From Rhizobium sp. Q54 (lineage in GTDB: Bacteria; Pseudomonadota; Alphaproteobacteria; Rhizobiales; Xanthobacteraceae), in the NCBI GenBank assembly GCA_945861265.1, contig CAMAUC010000002.1, forward strand, positions 1 to 48,034: a stretch of 48,034 bases of DNA, given 5' to 3'. Made by a program: the position numbers and the translations under genes. Every line of letters begins with the position of its first letter. The stretch's first letter is position 1. The notes under the pieces were generated by a model. That model was given only the letters and a program-made list of their open reading frames with translations, was not told the DNA's origin and made no database searches. Of this stretch, positions 1 to 8,485 are shown in pieces.

Positions 1-28
1 GTTGAGCTAGGGAAAATGTGGTTTGCAT
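1..28 (-). CDS. glcF: Glycolate oxidase iron-sulfur subunit GlcF, first codons only
   Basis: An ATG on the minus strand at 28-26 lies four bases after the glcE stop codon and opens a frame reading MQTTFSLAQ to the window edge. GlcF proteins of rhizobia, as I recall them, start in a similar way (MQTxF..AQ), and glcF is the usual third gene after glcD and glcE. GlcF carries the two 4Fe-4S clusters that pass electrons from the flavin subunits to the respiratory chain. Only nine codons are visible, so the call rests on position and this short match. Confidence 0.7.
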
Positions 29-32
29 CGCG

Positions 33-1241
33 CTACACCCCTGCCCACATGCGGCCGGGATTGAGCACGCCTTTGGGATCGAAACCGTCTTTCACCCGCT
101 TGCTGAGCGCGGCAAGCCCGGCGCCTTGCGGCTCGAACACCGCGACCGACGCGCGTATCGCTGCCGGCGCCCGCACCAAGGTCGCATGCCCGCCAAGCGC
201 GGCCACAGCACGGCGAATCGAGCCGGCATCGGGCTCGTCGGCAAAGGGCATCGCCACCCAGATCAGCCCGCCGCCCCAGTCGTAGAACATCTGCGCCGCC
301 GGCGTGATCGCCGCCGCGACCTCATGGCCTTTGCCCGGCGCGGTAGAGATGCGCCACAGCGGCCGCTCCTGCGAACCGGCAAACGGCTTGACCTGACGCA
401 CGCTGCGCCACAGCGCCTTGGAATTCGACTCATCCAGCAGCACGACCGGCCCGAAGGGCTTCATCAGCGCGGCGAGCGTTTCCTTGCGATGCGCGACCGA
501 CGGCGCGACGCCTTCCAGGCGCAATACCGTTGCTGCTTCCGGCCTCGGCAGGCCTTCGAAATAGGACGCGACGTGATCGGGCAGATGCGCCGCCGCCGAC
601 ACGTCGCAGGACGAGCCCATCGCGGCGGACATGGCCGCGCAGGCGCGTTCGTCGTCGAGGCCTTCGACGACAACGGTGGCTTCGGTCTCCGGCTTGGGCA
701 GCACTTTGAGCGTGATGTCTGTCATGGCGGCGAGTGTGCCCCAAGAACCGGCCAGGAGTTTGCACATGTCGTAGCCGGTGACGTTTTTCACCACGCGGCC
801 GCCCGACTTGATGGTCTCGGCCCTACCGGTCACCGCCGTCACGCCGAGGAAATGATCGCGGGCGGCGCCCGCCTTGATCCGGCGCGGGCCGGACAAATTG
901 GTGGCGATCGCACCGCCGAGCGTGCCCTGCCCCGCGGGACCGCCGAGCAGCGGCCCGTAATCCATCGGCTCGAAATCAAGCTGCTGGTTGTTCTTCTCCA
1001 GCAGCGCTTCGATCTCGGCCAGAGGCGTGCCGGCTTTTGCCGACAGCACCAGTTCGGCCGGCTCATAGAGTGTCACGCCAGTGAGACCGGACAGGTCGAG
1101 CGTGATGTCGGTCTGGCTCGGCCGGCCGAGCGCGCGCTTCGAGCCCTGTCCGAGCAACTCCAGCGCCTTGTCGTTGCCGAGCGCCCAGCGCACGGCGTCC
1201 TCGACCTCTTTGGCGTCGCGGGGTTTGAGAATGTCGGTCAT
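33..1241 (-). CDS. glcE: Glycolate oxidase FAD-binding subunit GlcE
   Basis: The 402-residue protein has the FAD_binding_4 (PCMH-type) fold of the GlcE subunit. The first half carries the flavin-binding segment, with GGPAGQGTLGGAIATN near residues 99-114 and KSGGRVVKNVTGYDMCKLL near 145-163. The C-terminus ends in FDPKGVLNPGRMWAG, the typical closing motif of FAD-linked oxidases. GlcD, GlcE and GlcF together oxidise glycolate to glyoxylate and feed electrons to quinone at the inner membrane. It lies 47 bases after glcD and 4 bases before glcF, so the three form an operon. No strong ribosome-binding site precedes the ATG at 1241, but no better start is seen. Length is normal for the family. 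Confidence 0.93.
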   Translation of the reverse strand: MTDILKPRDAKEVEDAVRWALGNDKALELLGQGSKRALGRPSQTDITLDLSGLTGVTLYEPAELVLSAKAGTPLAEIEALLEKNNQQLDFEPMDYGPLLGGPAGQGTLGGAIATNLSGPRRIKAGAARDHFLGVTAVTGRAETIKSGGRVVKNVTGYDMCKLLAGSWGTLAAMTDITLKVLPKPETEATVVVEGLDDERACAAMSAAMGSSCDVSAAAHLPDHVASYFEGLPRPEAATVLRLEGVAPSVAHRKETLAALMKPFGPVVLLDESNSKALWRSVRQVKPFAGSQERPLWRISTAPGKGHEVAAAITPAAQMFYDWGGGLIWVAMPFADEPDAGSIRRAVAALGGHATLVRAPAAIRASVAVFEPQGAGLAALSKRVKDGFDPKGVLNPGRMWAGV

Positions 1242-1288
1242 GGGTTGGGCTTAACTCGGAAACACAAAAAGCGAAAACGCATGAGAGC

Positions 1289-2782
1289 CTAAAACCTCGG
1301 AATATCCGGAAACGGCAATTTGCCGCCGGAGATGTGCATGCGGCCCAGTTCGGCGCAGCGGTGCAGCACCGGGAATACCTTGCCGGGATTGAGCAGGCCC
1401 TTGGCGTCGAAAGCGCATTTGACGCGCTGCTGCGCATTCAGATCGATTTCGGAGAACATCACCGGCATCAGGTCGCGCTTTTCGACACCGACGCCGTGCT
1501 CGCCCGTCAGCACGCCGCCGACCTCGACGCACAGCCGCAGGATGTCGGAGCCGAAGCTTTCGGCGCGGTCGAGTTCGCCGGGCTTGTTCGAGTCGTAAAG
1601 AATGAGCGGATGCAGATTGCCGTCGCCGGCATGAAACACGTTGGCGACCGAGAGACCATATTTGACCGATAGCTCCTTCATGCGCTTGAGCACCAGCGGC
1701 AGTTGCGCGCGCGGAATGGTGCCGTCCATGCAGTAATAGTCCGGCGAAATGCGGCCGACCGCCGGGAACGCCGCCTTGCGCCCCGCCCAGAACAAGAGCC
1801 GCTCCTGCTCGGAGGTCGATACTTTCACCGAGACGGCGCGGCAATCGCGCGCGATTTTCTCGACGCGCGCGATCAGATGATCGACCTCGGCCGCCGGCCC
1901 GTCGAGTTCGACGATCAGCAGGGCCTCGACATCGAGCGGATAGCCGGCGTGGACGAAGGCCTCGGCCGCATGAATCGCCGGGCCGTCCATCATCTCCATG
2001 CCGCCCGGAATGATGCCGGCGGCGATAATCGTCGAGACGCATTCGCCGGCATCTTCCGACGAGGGAAAGCCGACCAGCACCGCGCGCGCCGTCTCCGGCT
2101 TTTTCAAGAGCCGCACCGTCACTTCGGTGACGACGCCGAGCAGACCCTCCGATCCGACGATCAGGCCGAGCAGATCGTAGCCTTCCGAGTCGAGATGCTT
2201 GCCGCCGATGCGCAGCACCTCGCCGGTGATCAGCACGATCTCGCAGCCGAGCACGTTGTTCGTGGTCATGCCGTATTTCAGGCAATGCACGCCGCCGGAA
2301 TTCTCCGCCACATTGCCGCCGATGGTGCAGGCGATCTGCGACGACGGGTCGGGCGCATAATAGAAGCCGGCGTGCGCCACTGTGGTCGACACCGCCAGAT
2401 TGGTGACGCCCGGCTCGACCACCGCGACCCGGTTATCTAAATCGATGTCTTTGATCCTGTTGAACTTGGCCATACCGAGCAGCACGCCATCGGCGAGCGG
2501 CAGCGCGCCGCCTGACAGCGAAGTGCCGGCGCCGCGCGGCACCACCTTGATACCCTCGGCGTGGCAATAGGCCAGCACCTGGCTCACCTGTTCGGTGGTC
2601 TCCGGCAGCACCACGACCATGGGAAGCTGGTGGTAGGCGGTCAGCCCGTCGGTCTCGAACGGCTTCATTTCCCGCTCGGACGCGATAACGCCTTCGCCCG
2701 GCACCATGGTGCGCAGCGCCTTGACGATCTGCGCGCGCCTGGCGAGTACCGCGCCATCCGGCTCCGGCATGCGAACTGACAT
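1289..2782 (-). CDS. glcD: Glycolate oxidase catalytic subunit GlcD
   Basis: The 497-residue protein matches GlcD in length and layout. An FAD-binding PCMH domain covers roughly residues 50-230, with VVPRGAGTSLSGGALP and CTIGGNVAENSGGVHCLKYG as the flavin-contact segments. A FAD-oxidase C-terminal domain follows and ends in HGVGVEKRDLMP and FDAKGLLNPGKVFP. GlcD is the 2-hydroxyacid-oxidising flavin subunit of glycolate oxidase and can also act on D-lactate in relatives. The ATG at 2782 has a GGGAGA ribosome-binding site eight bases upstream. It is the first gene of glcDEF and is divergent from the cytochrome c gene at 2933. Confidence 0.95.
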   Translation of the reverse strand: MSVRMPEPDGAVLARRAQIVKALRTMVPGEGVIASEREMKPFETDGLTAYHQLPMVVVLPETTEQVSQVLAYCHAEGIKVVPRGAGTSLSGGALPLADGVLLGMAKFNRIKDIDLDNRVAVVEPGVTNLAVSTTVAHAGFYYAPDPSSQIACTIGGNVAENSGGVHCLKYGMTTNNVLGCEIVLITGEVLRIGGKHLDSEGYDLLGLIVGSEGLLGVVTEVTVRLLKKPETARAVLVGFPSSEDAGECVSTIIAAGIIPGGMEMMDGPAIHAAEAFVHAGYPLDVEALLIVELDGPAAEVDHLIARVEKIARDCRAVSVKVSTSEQERLLFWAGRKAAFPAVGRISPDYYCMDGTIPRAQLPLVLKRMKELSVKYGLSVANVFHAGDGNLHPLILYDSNKPGELDRAESFGSDILRLCVEVGGVLTGEHGVGVEKRDLMPVMFSEIDLNAQQRVKCAFDAKGLLNPGKVFPVLHRCAELGRMHISGGKLPFPDIPRF

Positions 2783-2833
2783 CTTATGGTCTCCCGGCCG
2801 TTGTCATATACGACGATACCAGCCATTTGATGG

Positions 2834-2862
2834 TTGACACAGACAGCCGCCGGAAGCATTCA
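2834..2862 (+). promoter_or_regulatory. Candidate promoter in the glcD / cytochrome c divergent region
   Basis: TTGACA at 2834-2839 is a perfect -35 hexamer, and CATTCA at 2857-2862 sits 17 bases on as a weak -10. It would drive the cytochrome c gene. An imperfect inverted repeat, CACAA-N9-TTGTG at 2861-2879, overlaps the expected transcription start and could bind a regulator. The -10 match is poor, so the site is tentative. Confidence 0.35.
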
Positions 2863-2932
2863 CAATTTGGAATGTTGTGGCGCTGCCCGGCCAAAGGCGG
2901 CAGACTAACCGGATTGAAGAGGGAGTGACGTG

Positions 2933-3319
2933 ATGAAATTTGCTTTCCTTGTCGCGGCGGCGATTGTGGCCGTGACCGCGCAAACCGTACAGGCCCAGGA
3001 CGTCGCCGCCGGCGAGCAGTCGTTCAAGAAATGCCTGCCCTGCCACGCCGTCGGTGCCGACGCCAAGAACAAGGTCGGTCCGGTGCTCAACGGTCTCGAC
3101 GGCCGCCATTCCGGCAGCGTGGGCGACTACAGCTATTCCGATGCCAACAAGAATTCCGGCATCACCTGGAACGAGGCCGAATTCCTCGACTACATCAAGG
3201 ACCCGCGCGCCAAGATCAAGAACACCAAGATGATCTTCCCCGGCATCAAGAACGAGACCGAAGCCAAGAGCCTGTGGGCCTACCTCAAGCAGTTTGGCGC
3301 CGACGGCAAGCCGAAGTAG
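2933..3319 (+). CDS. Periplasmic class I cytochrome c (cytochrome c2-like)
   Basis: The 128-residue precursor has a signal peptide (residues 1-22, cleavage after VQAQ/A) and a haem-attachment motif CLPCH at residues 34-38. Met100 in NTKMIFPGIKN is the expected sixth haem ligand. These features and the size fit soluble cytochrome c2/c550 electron carriers of the alphaproteobacterial periplasm. A GTG at 2930 is directly adjacent, but I chose the ATG at 2933 because the GAGGGAG ribosome-binding site is then better spaced. Whether it serves glycolate oxidase next door is not shown; the two are divergent. Confidence 0.9.
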   Translation: MKFAFLVAAAIVAVTAQTVQAQDVAAGEQSFKKCLPCHAVGADAKNKVGPVLNGLDGRHSGSVGDYSYSDANKNSGITWNEAEFLDYIKDPRAKIKNTKMIFPGIKNETEAKSLWAYLKQFGADGKPK

Positions 3320-3338
3320 CTGGCGCAACGCTTACTCT

Positions 3339-3358
3339 CGCGCCGGCAAACCGGCGCG
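3339..3358. other. GC-rich stem-loop between cytochrome c and universal stress protein genes
   Basis: Arms CGCGCCGG and CCGGCGCG enclose a CAAA loop, giving a perfect 8-bp stem. No run of T follows, so this is not a classical terminator. It may stabilise or attenuate the cytochrome c transcript. Confidence 0.4.
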
Positions 3359-3452
3359 GCTGACATTTGACTTCTGTCAACGCCAAGGCAGGCGCGGCCG
3401 GGCATTGTCCGCTCAACCGGGCGCGCCCCGGCCCATCAGGAGGAATGCTGTC

Positions 3453-4280
3453 ATGATCAAGGATATTGTCGTCAGTCTGAGCCTGGGCGCGCGCGATCCC
3501 GCCGGCGAATTCGCCATTTCGATCGCCGATGCCTACGCGGCGCATGTCACCGGTCTCGCCTTTTCCTACGAGCCGATCATTCCCGGCGCGGTGATGGGCG
3601 GCATTCCGCCCGAGTTCATTGAGTCGCAGCGCGTCGAATCCGACAAGAAGGCGCGCGCCGCGGTCGCCCGCTTCGAGGCAGCCGCCAAGCGCGCCGGCGT
3701 GTCGGCCGAGACCTTGGTTCAGAGCGCCAGCGTGTCCGGCGCCGCCGACCGGCTGGCGCATATCGCGCGCCGTTTCGATCTGGTCGTGGTCGGTCAGGCC
3801 GATCGCGACGATGGTTTGCCCGATGAAGTGCTCGACGAGGCAGCCTTGTTCGAATCCGGCCGCCCGGTGATCTTCGTGCCGTTCATCCAGAAGGCCGGCC
3901 TGAAGCTCGACCGCGTCATGGTTTGCTGGGACGGCAGCCGCGCCGCCACCCGCGCCGTCGCCGACAGCATGCCGCTGTTGAAAAAGGCCGGGCTGGTGGA
4001 AATCGTCATCGTCGCCAGCAAACCGGGCAAAGGCGACGAGATCGCCGGCGCCGATCTCGGCCAGCATCTTGCCCGGCACGGGCTCAAGGTCGACGTCAAA
4101 CGCATCACCTCGACCGAGATCGACGTGCCTTCGACCATCCTGTCCTATGCCGCCGATTCATCGGCCGACATGATCGTGATGGGCGGCTACGGCCATTCGC
4201 GCCTGCGCGAGTTCATCCTCGGCGGCGTCACCCGCAGCATTCTTGAGACCATGACCGTGCCGGTCCTGATGTCACATTGA
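3453..4280 (+). CDS. Universal stress protein, tandem UspA domains
   Basis: The 275-residue protein has two UspA-type domains, roughly residues 1-145 and 150-275. The second ends with the ATP-binding signature G-x2-G-x9-G, seen as GGYGHSRLREFILGGVT near residues 246-262; the first domain lacks a clear copy. Such proteins are cytoplasmic stress factors of uncertain biochemistry. The start at 3453 is chosen because AGGAGGA at 3438-3444 precedes it at good spacing and the N-terminus MIKDIVV matches the family's first beta strand; the frame is open further upstream but without a ribosome-binding site. Confidence 0.9.
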   Translation: MIKDIVVSLSLGARDPAGEFAISIADAYAAHVTGLAFSYEPIIPGAVMGGIPPEFIESQRVESDKKARAAVARFEAAAKRAGVSAETLVQSASVSGAADRLAHIARRFDLVVVGQADRDDGLPDEVLDEAALFESGRPVIFVPFIQKAGLKLDRVMVCWDGSRAATRAVADSMPLLKKAGLVEIVIVASKPGKGDEIAGADLGQHLARHGLKVDVKRITSTEIDVPSTILSYAADSSADMIVMGGYGHSRLREFILGGVTRSILETMTVPVLMSH

Positions 4281-4328
4281 CCTCGTCGCCGTCCCGCGCG
4301 AGCCTTGCGCCAACGCGGGACGGACACG

Positions 4329-4859
4329 ATGCTTGAGCGCCACGTCACCTTGCGGACCGGCGAAAAGGTCCTGATCCGTCCGCTCGAAGTCGCGGATGCC
4401 GCGCTCTATCCGGGTTTCCTCAGCGACGTCACGCCGGAGGATTTGCGCCTGCGCTTCTTCGCCGCCATGCGCGAAGTCTCGCCCGAATTGATCGACAAGC
4501 TCATTCATTATGACCCGGCGGTCGCGATGGCCTTCATCGCCATCGACGAGCAAAGCGGCGGCATGCTCGGCGTCGTGCGTCTGCACGACGACAACAGCGG
4601 CGAGAACGGCGAGTTCGCGATCCTGACGCGCTCGCATCTCAAAGGCCATGGCCTCGGCTGGCTGATGATGAAGCACATGATCGCTTACGCCAAGGACAAG
4701 GGCCTCAAGACGGTGCGCGGCCAGGTGCTCGGAGAAAACGTCACCATGTTGCAGATGTGCGCGGAATTGGGCTTTCATTCGACCGACGATCCGGACGAGC
4801 GCGGCGTCAAGCTGGTCGAACTGCCGCTGAGCGAAGTGCCGGCGGAAGTGGTGAATTGA
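4329..4859 (+). CDS. GNAT family N-acetyltransferase
   Basis: The 176-residue protein is a single GNAT domain. It starts with the typical first strand VLIRPLEVADAA and includes GLGWLMMKHMIAYAKDKGLK, which corresponds to the acetyl-CoA-binding motif A (Q/RxxGxG/A, here KGHGLG). GENVTMLQMCAELGF is the late motif B. The sequence resembles the stand-alone or C-terminal GNAT domains related to protein acetyltransferases such as PatZ, but the substrate cannot be told. A TTG at 4305 could extend it by eight residues; I chose the ATG. It follows the stress protein by 48 bases on the same strand and may be cotranscribed. Confidence 0.85.
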   Translation: MLERHVTLRTGEKVLIRPLEVADAALYPGFLSDVTPEDLRLRFFAAMREVSPELIDKLIHYDPAVAMAFIAIDEQSGGMLGVVRLHDDNSGENGEFAILTRSHLKGHGLGWLMMKHMIAYAKDKGLKTVRGQVLGENVTMLQMCAELGFHSTDDPDERGVKLVELPLSEVPAEVVN

Positions 4860-4860
4860 C

Positions 4861-4909
4861 GCGCATGATCCCGAAAAGTGGGAACCGGTTTTCGGAAAAG
4901 ATCATGCGC
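4861..4909. repeat. Short REP-like palindrome, 49 bp
   Basis: Outer arms GCGCATGATC and GATCATGCGC enclose an inner palindrome of CCGAAAA and TTTTCGG around AAGTGGGAACCGGTT. It lies between the convergent GNAT and TetR genes. Elements of this kind are dispersed in many rhizobial genomes. Its core AAGTGGGnACCGGTT is shared with the three larger repeats at 23923, 28094 and 36046, so it is probably a related family. Confidence 0.85.
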
Positions 4910-4920
4910 AAACAAAAAAT

Positions 4921-5571
4921 TCACGGCAACACGCATTGCGCCACCAAGCCGCGGGCGCGCGCATCGATGATGCCGAGCGCGCGCAGCGCCAGCAAAGTCG
5001 CGGTCTGCACCGCTTCGCGCGCCTGGCCTGGATCGTCATAAGTTGGCGCCAGGGGTCCGAGCAGACCTTCCATCAGCGCGCCGACCAGCGCGGGAGCGGC
5101 CACCCGCGCATCCTGATCCGGCAAATGGCGGCCGGCGATGGCGATCTCGATACGGCCTTCCAGTTCGGCGGCGAGCGACTGACGGAAATCGAGCCGCATG
5201 GCGTCGACCTCGGCATCGACCGGCTCGCCCATCACCGCCCAGGCCAGCTTGCGTTCGGAAAGCGCACGCGAGGCAAAGGTCGAGATCGACGCCGCCATCG
5301 CCGACATGGGTCCAGGCGCGGCATTTCCAGCCGCTTTCATCGCGTCGAGTTCGCGCCCGGCCACCGCCGCGACCAGTTCGGCAATCAGGTCGGTCTTGGA
5401 CGGAAAATAGCGATAGACGGTGCCGGCGGCGATGCCGGCGCGCGCGGCCACCGCCGCGATCTGCACCGCCGCCATGCCACCTTCCGCGGCGAGTTCGGTC
5501 GCGGCGGTCAGGATCACCTGCTCGCGCGCGGCCAGACGGCGAACGACATTCTCGGTGCGGCGGTACGGCAT
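4921..5571 (-). CDS. TetR/AcrR family transcriptional regulator
   Basis: The 216-residue protein has an N-terminal TetR helix-turn-helix, with AVAARAGIAAGTVYRYFPSK near residues 39-58 as the recognition segment, and a variable ligand-binding C-terminal part. A GTG eight codons upstream at 5595 could be the start, but it lies inside the inverted repeat at 5580-5595. Taking the ATG at 5571 leaves that repeat as an operator just before the gene. The gene lies downstream of the membrane-protein gene on the same strand. The effector is unknown. Confidence 0.88.
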   Translation of the reverse strand: MPYRRTENVVRRLAAREQVILTAATELAAEGGMAAVQIAAVAARAGIAAGTVYRYFPSKTDLIAELVAAVAGRELDAMKAAGNAAPGPMSAMAASISTFASRALSERKLAWAVMGEPVDAEVDAMRLDFRQSLAAELEGRIEIAIAGRHLPDQDARVAAPALVGALMEGLLGPLAPTYDDPGQAREAVQTATLLALRALGIIDARARGLVAQCVLP

Positions 5572-5579
5572 GGTAACCA

Positions 5580-5595
5580 GTGAATGATGATTCAC
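5580..5595. promoter_or_regulatory. Inverted repeat, candidate TetR autoregulatory operator
   Basis: GTGAAT-N4-ATTCAC, a 16-bp inverted repeat, sits 8 bases before the chosen TetR start codon. Arms around a short centre are typical for TetR-family operators, and such regulators commonly repress their own gene. The link to this protein is inferred from position only. Confidence 0.5.
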
Positions 5596-5632
5596 GGCAA
5601 AGAAGCAAGAGCCGCCTCACCCCCCAACGTAG

Positions 5633-6166
5633 CTAGGGACGCAGCCAGTAAAAGCAGGTGGCCACGGCCAACAGCAGCGTTTGCGCAATGCCCAGACCGG
5701 CAAAATACAGCTTGCCGATGGTCGCCACGCGCGCAAACCCGACGACGCTGTCGGGAATGGCCTGGGCATTGGGCAAAAGCATCAGCCAGGCAAACAGGCA
5801 GTTTTCGGCAAGATCGCAAGCGACGTAAAGCACGGGCACGACGACCAGTAGCGGGATTATCGCGACCGGCACCCGCGCTGGTTCGCCAAGCGCCAGGGAC
5901 GTCATTGCAAGGAATCCGCCCAGACAAACAAGCAGCAGGAGATCGATCGGAAACAGAATCGGCACAACGAACCGAGATCTCACCGTCGCCGCGTTGCACG
6001 CGACGATCGCCCGAAAATCCTCCGCGCTATATCCCGGATCGACGCCAAGCGTCACTGCGCTTAAACCGAAATACGATTTGGTCTTGGCCGTTGCCACGAA
6101 GCATAGGGCGACGGCAACGAATAGACTGACGCTCAAAACAAGTTTCAACTTCAGCGCGGCGTCCAA
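5633..6166 (-). CDS. Four-helix membrane protein of unknown function
   Basis: The 177-residue protein has about four hydrophobic segments: near residues 7-25, 66-90, 102-120 and 150-172. The loop between the first two is periplasm- or cytoplasm-sized (about 40 residues) and carries DPGYSAEDFRAIVACN. I do not recognise a family. The start is a TTG preceded at 4 bases by AGGAGGA, a very strong ribosome-binding site that compensates for the rare codon. It begins 22 bases after the ThDP-enzyme gene, so the two are probably cotranscribed, and the TetR gene follows. Confidence 0.75.
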   Translation of the reverse strand: MDAALKLKLVLSVSLFVAVALCFVATAKTKSYFGLSAVTLGVDPGYSAEDFRAIVACNAATVRSRFVVPILFPIDLLLLVCLGGFLAMTSLALGEPARVPVAIIPLLVVVPVLYVACDLAENCLFAWLMLLPNAQAIPDSVVGFARVATIGKLYFAGLGIAQTLLLAVATCFYWLRP

Positions 6167-6188
6167 AGCATCCTCCTGTTATTGAATC

Positions 6189-7874
6189 CTAGCCTTTGCT
6201 GGCGCTTATTGCCTTCTCGCGGATGGCCGACAGCGACAGGCCCGGCGTCAGCGGTTCGGCATCGACCTTCAGATGGATGATCGACGGCTTGCCGGATTTC
6301 TGCGCGGCGGCAAAGGCTGCCGGGAAATCGGCGGTCTTCTCGACCAGCACGCCGAAGCCGCCGAAGGCCTTGGCGTAAGCGACGAAGTCCGGATTTTTCA
6401 GCTCGGTTGCCACGACCCGGCCGGGATATTCGCGCTCCTGATGCATGCGAATGGTGCCGTAGGTGCCGTTATCCCAGATCACGACGACGATCGGCAGGTC
6501 GTATTGCGCGGCGGTGGCGAAATCGTTGCCGGTCATCATGAAGTCGCCGTCGCCGGCGATGCAGACGACGGTACGATCCCTGTACAGCGTCTTCATCGCC
6601 AACGCCGCCGGCAGGCCGTAGCCCATCGAGCCGGAGGTCGGTCCGACCAGGCTCGCATATTGGCGGAAGCGATAGAAGCGGTTGATCCAGGTGGCGAAGT
6701 TGCCGGCGCCATTGGTGATGATTGCATTCGCCGGCAGATTGTCGCGCAGCCACACCATGATCTCGCCGAGATTGATCGGCCCCGGCTGCGGCGTCGCCTT
6801 CTCGGTCCAGGCCAGAAAATCGGCATGCGCTGTGTCGCTCTCGCCGCGCCAGGCAATCTCGTTCGGCGGCTGCAAGCCTTCGAGCGAGGCGCAGAACGCC
6901 GTCGGCGACGCGTTGATCGCCACCGCCGGATGATAGACGCGGCCGAGCTCTTCCGAGCCCGGATGCACATGCACCATCGTCATCTGCGGTTCGGGGATGC
7001 CGAAAGCGGTATAGCTCTGCGACGACATTTCGCTCATGCGATCGCCGATCAGCAGCACCAGATCGGCGCCTTTCACACGCGCCAGCAGTTTCGGATTGGG
7101 TCCGATGCCGAAGTCGCCGGCGTAACAGGGATGCATTGCATCGAATAAATGAGCGCGGCGGAACGTCGTCGCCACCGGCAGCGCGAAGCGTTCGGCAAAG
7201 CGCATCATCGCGGCGCTCGCGGCTTCCGACCAGCGGCTGCCGCCGATCAGCGCGATCGGGCGCTTGGCCGCCCACAGCATTTTCTGCAGCCGGCTCATGT
7301 CGGTGAGACCGGGCCAGATTTCCACCGCCTCGACGGCGGTCGCGTCGTCCGTCACCGCGCGCTCGGTCAACATGTCTTCCGGCAGCGCGATCACCACCGG
7401 GCCGGGACGGCCGTTGCAGGCCGTATGAAAGGCGCGCGACACGATCTCCGGAATGCGCGCCGGGTCGTCGATCTCGGTCGCCCATTTAGCCATGGTGCCG
7501 AACACGGCGCGGTAGTCGAGTTCCTGGAACGCTTCGCGTTCGCGCATTGCGCGGCCGACCTGGCCGACGAACAAAATCATCGGCGAGGAATCCTGGCGCG
7601 CGATGTGCACGCCGGCCGCCGCGTTGGTCGCACCGGGTCCGCGCGTGACGAAACAGATGCCGGGCCGGCCGGTCACCTTGCCGACGGCTTCCGCCATCAT
7701 CGATGCCGCGCCCTCATGCCGGCACACGGTGAGGCCGATCTTAGAACCATGCAGCGCATCGAGCGCGGCCAGATAGCTTTCCCCCGGCACGCAGAAGGCG
7801 TGCGTCACACCGTGAATGGCCAATTGGTCGATGAGAATTTGGCCGCCAGTGCGGGTGCCGTCGTTCGGGCGCAT
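6189..7874 (-). CDS. ThDP-dependent enzyme, acetolactate synthase large-subunit-like
   Basis: The 561-residue protein has the three-domain layout of the acetolactate synthase / benzoylformate decarboxylase family. The N-terminal pyrimidine-binding domain contains FCVPGESYLAALDAL, whose Glu33 is the conserved catalytic acid. The C-terminal pyrophosphate-binding domain has the Mg-ThDP motif GDGDFMMTGNDFATA followed by DNGTYG. The second half of that motif usually reads NN; here it reads DN. No small regulatory subunit (ilvN/ilvH) is adjacent, so this is more likely a catabolic or side-chain-specific carboligase or decarboxylase than the biosynthetic enzyme. The neighbouring NIPSNAP, membrane and TetR genes are on the same strand. 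Confidence 0.85.
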   Translation of the reverse strand: MRPNDGTRTGGQILIDQLAIHGVTHAFCVPGESYLAALDALHGSKIGLTVCRHEGAASMMAEAVGKVTGRPGICFVTRGPGATNAAAGVHIARQDSSPMILFVGQVGRAMREREAFQELDYRAVFGTMAKWATEIDDPARIPEIVSRAFHTACNGRPGPVVIALPEDMLTERAVTDDATAVEAVEIWPGLTDMSRLQKMLWAAKRPIALIGGSRWSEAASAAMMRFAERFALPVATTFRRAHLFDAMHPCYAGDFGIGPNPKLLARVKGADLVLLIGDRMSEMSSQSYTAFGIPEPQMTMVHVHPGSEELGRVYHPAVAINASPTAFCASLEGLQPPNEIAWRGESDTAHADFLAWTEKATPQPGPINLGEIMVWLRDNLPANAIITNGAGNFATWINRFYRFRQYASLVGPTSGSMGYGLPAALAMKTLYRDRTVVCIAGDGDFMMTGNDFATAAQYDLPIVVVIWDNGTYGTIRMHQEREYPGRVVATELKNPDFVAYAKAFGGFGVLVEKTADFPAAFAAAQKSGKPSIIHLKVDAEPLTPGLSLSAIREKAISASKG

Positions 7875-8011
7875 GTCTGAAAGCTCCGGACTCTTTGAAA
7901 CGCGCGCCAGCTATAGACGATCATGGCCACGCCCGCGAGGGGGCTATGAAGACATCCCGAACGGCGGCACACGGCCACCGTCCGGGATCAAACCTTGAAA
8001 GCCAAACTGGC

Positions 8012-8353
8012 CTACGGATGAATTTTCGCCTTCGCAATCGGCGGCGCAAAGGCGACCGGCGTCATCAAGGTATTTTTTTGCTCGATGATATGGCCCGCCT
8101 TGGCGTTCTCGGCGAGATAGACCTTCCAGTCCGGATCCTGCGCCATGCGGCCGCGCTTTTCCTCGCGGTCGGCGGCGCTCTCGTAAACCCAGACATGGGT
8201 GAACGTGTTCAGCGTGCCGGATTCAGCCACCGCATAACAGAGCGGTTCGCCCATATAGCGTAGCTGCACCGGGTAGCCGTATTTCTTGTAGAGTTCGAGT
8301 TGCGCGGGAACGCGGCCCGGCAAAGTCGTGTAGGTGCGGACGTCGAGTAGCAC
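8012..8353 (-). CDS. NIPSNAP family protein
   Basis: The 113-residue protein starts MLLDVRTYTTLPGR and includes TFTHVWVYESAADREEKR, both characteristic of the NIPSNAP domain, a ferredoxin-like alpha/beta barrel. Single-domain bacterial members often stand next to metabolic enzymes, with unknown function. It precedes the ThDP enzyme by 137 bases on the same strand and may be the first gene of that unit. Confidence 0.85.
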   Translation of the reverse strand: MLLDVRTYTTLPGRVPAQLELYKKYGYPVQLRYMGEPLCYAVAESGTLNTFTHVWVYESAADREEKRGRMAQDPDWKVYLAENAKAGHIIEQKNTLMTPVAFAPPIAKAKIHP

Positions 8354-8485
8354 GGATAGACCTCCCTCAATTTGCCGCTGTCAGTGCACGGCGATGCGCG
8401 CACTTTCCGGGCCTAAAGCTGGCCGGTCAATAGTGACGCAACCTTAATTAGTCGCGCCAGCGCCGAATCGTCTTTCGACTTGCGA

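Noticed and set aside
18-1292. A 424-codon open frame on the plus strand opposite glcE
   Set aside because: It is an Arg/His/Gly-rich mirror of a high-GC coding strand with no family resemblance or ribosome-binding site; glcE on the other strand is certain.
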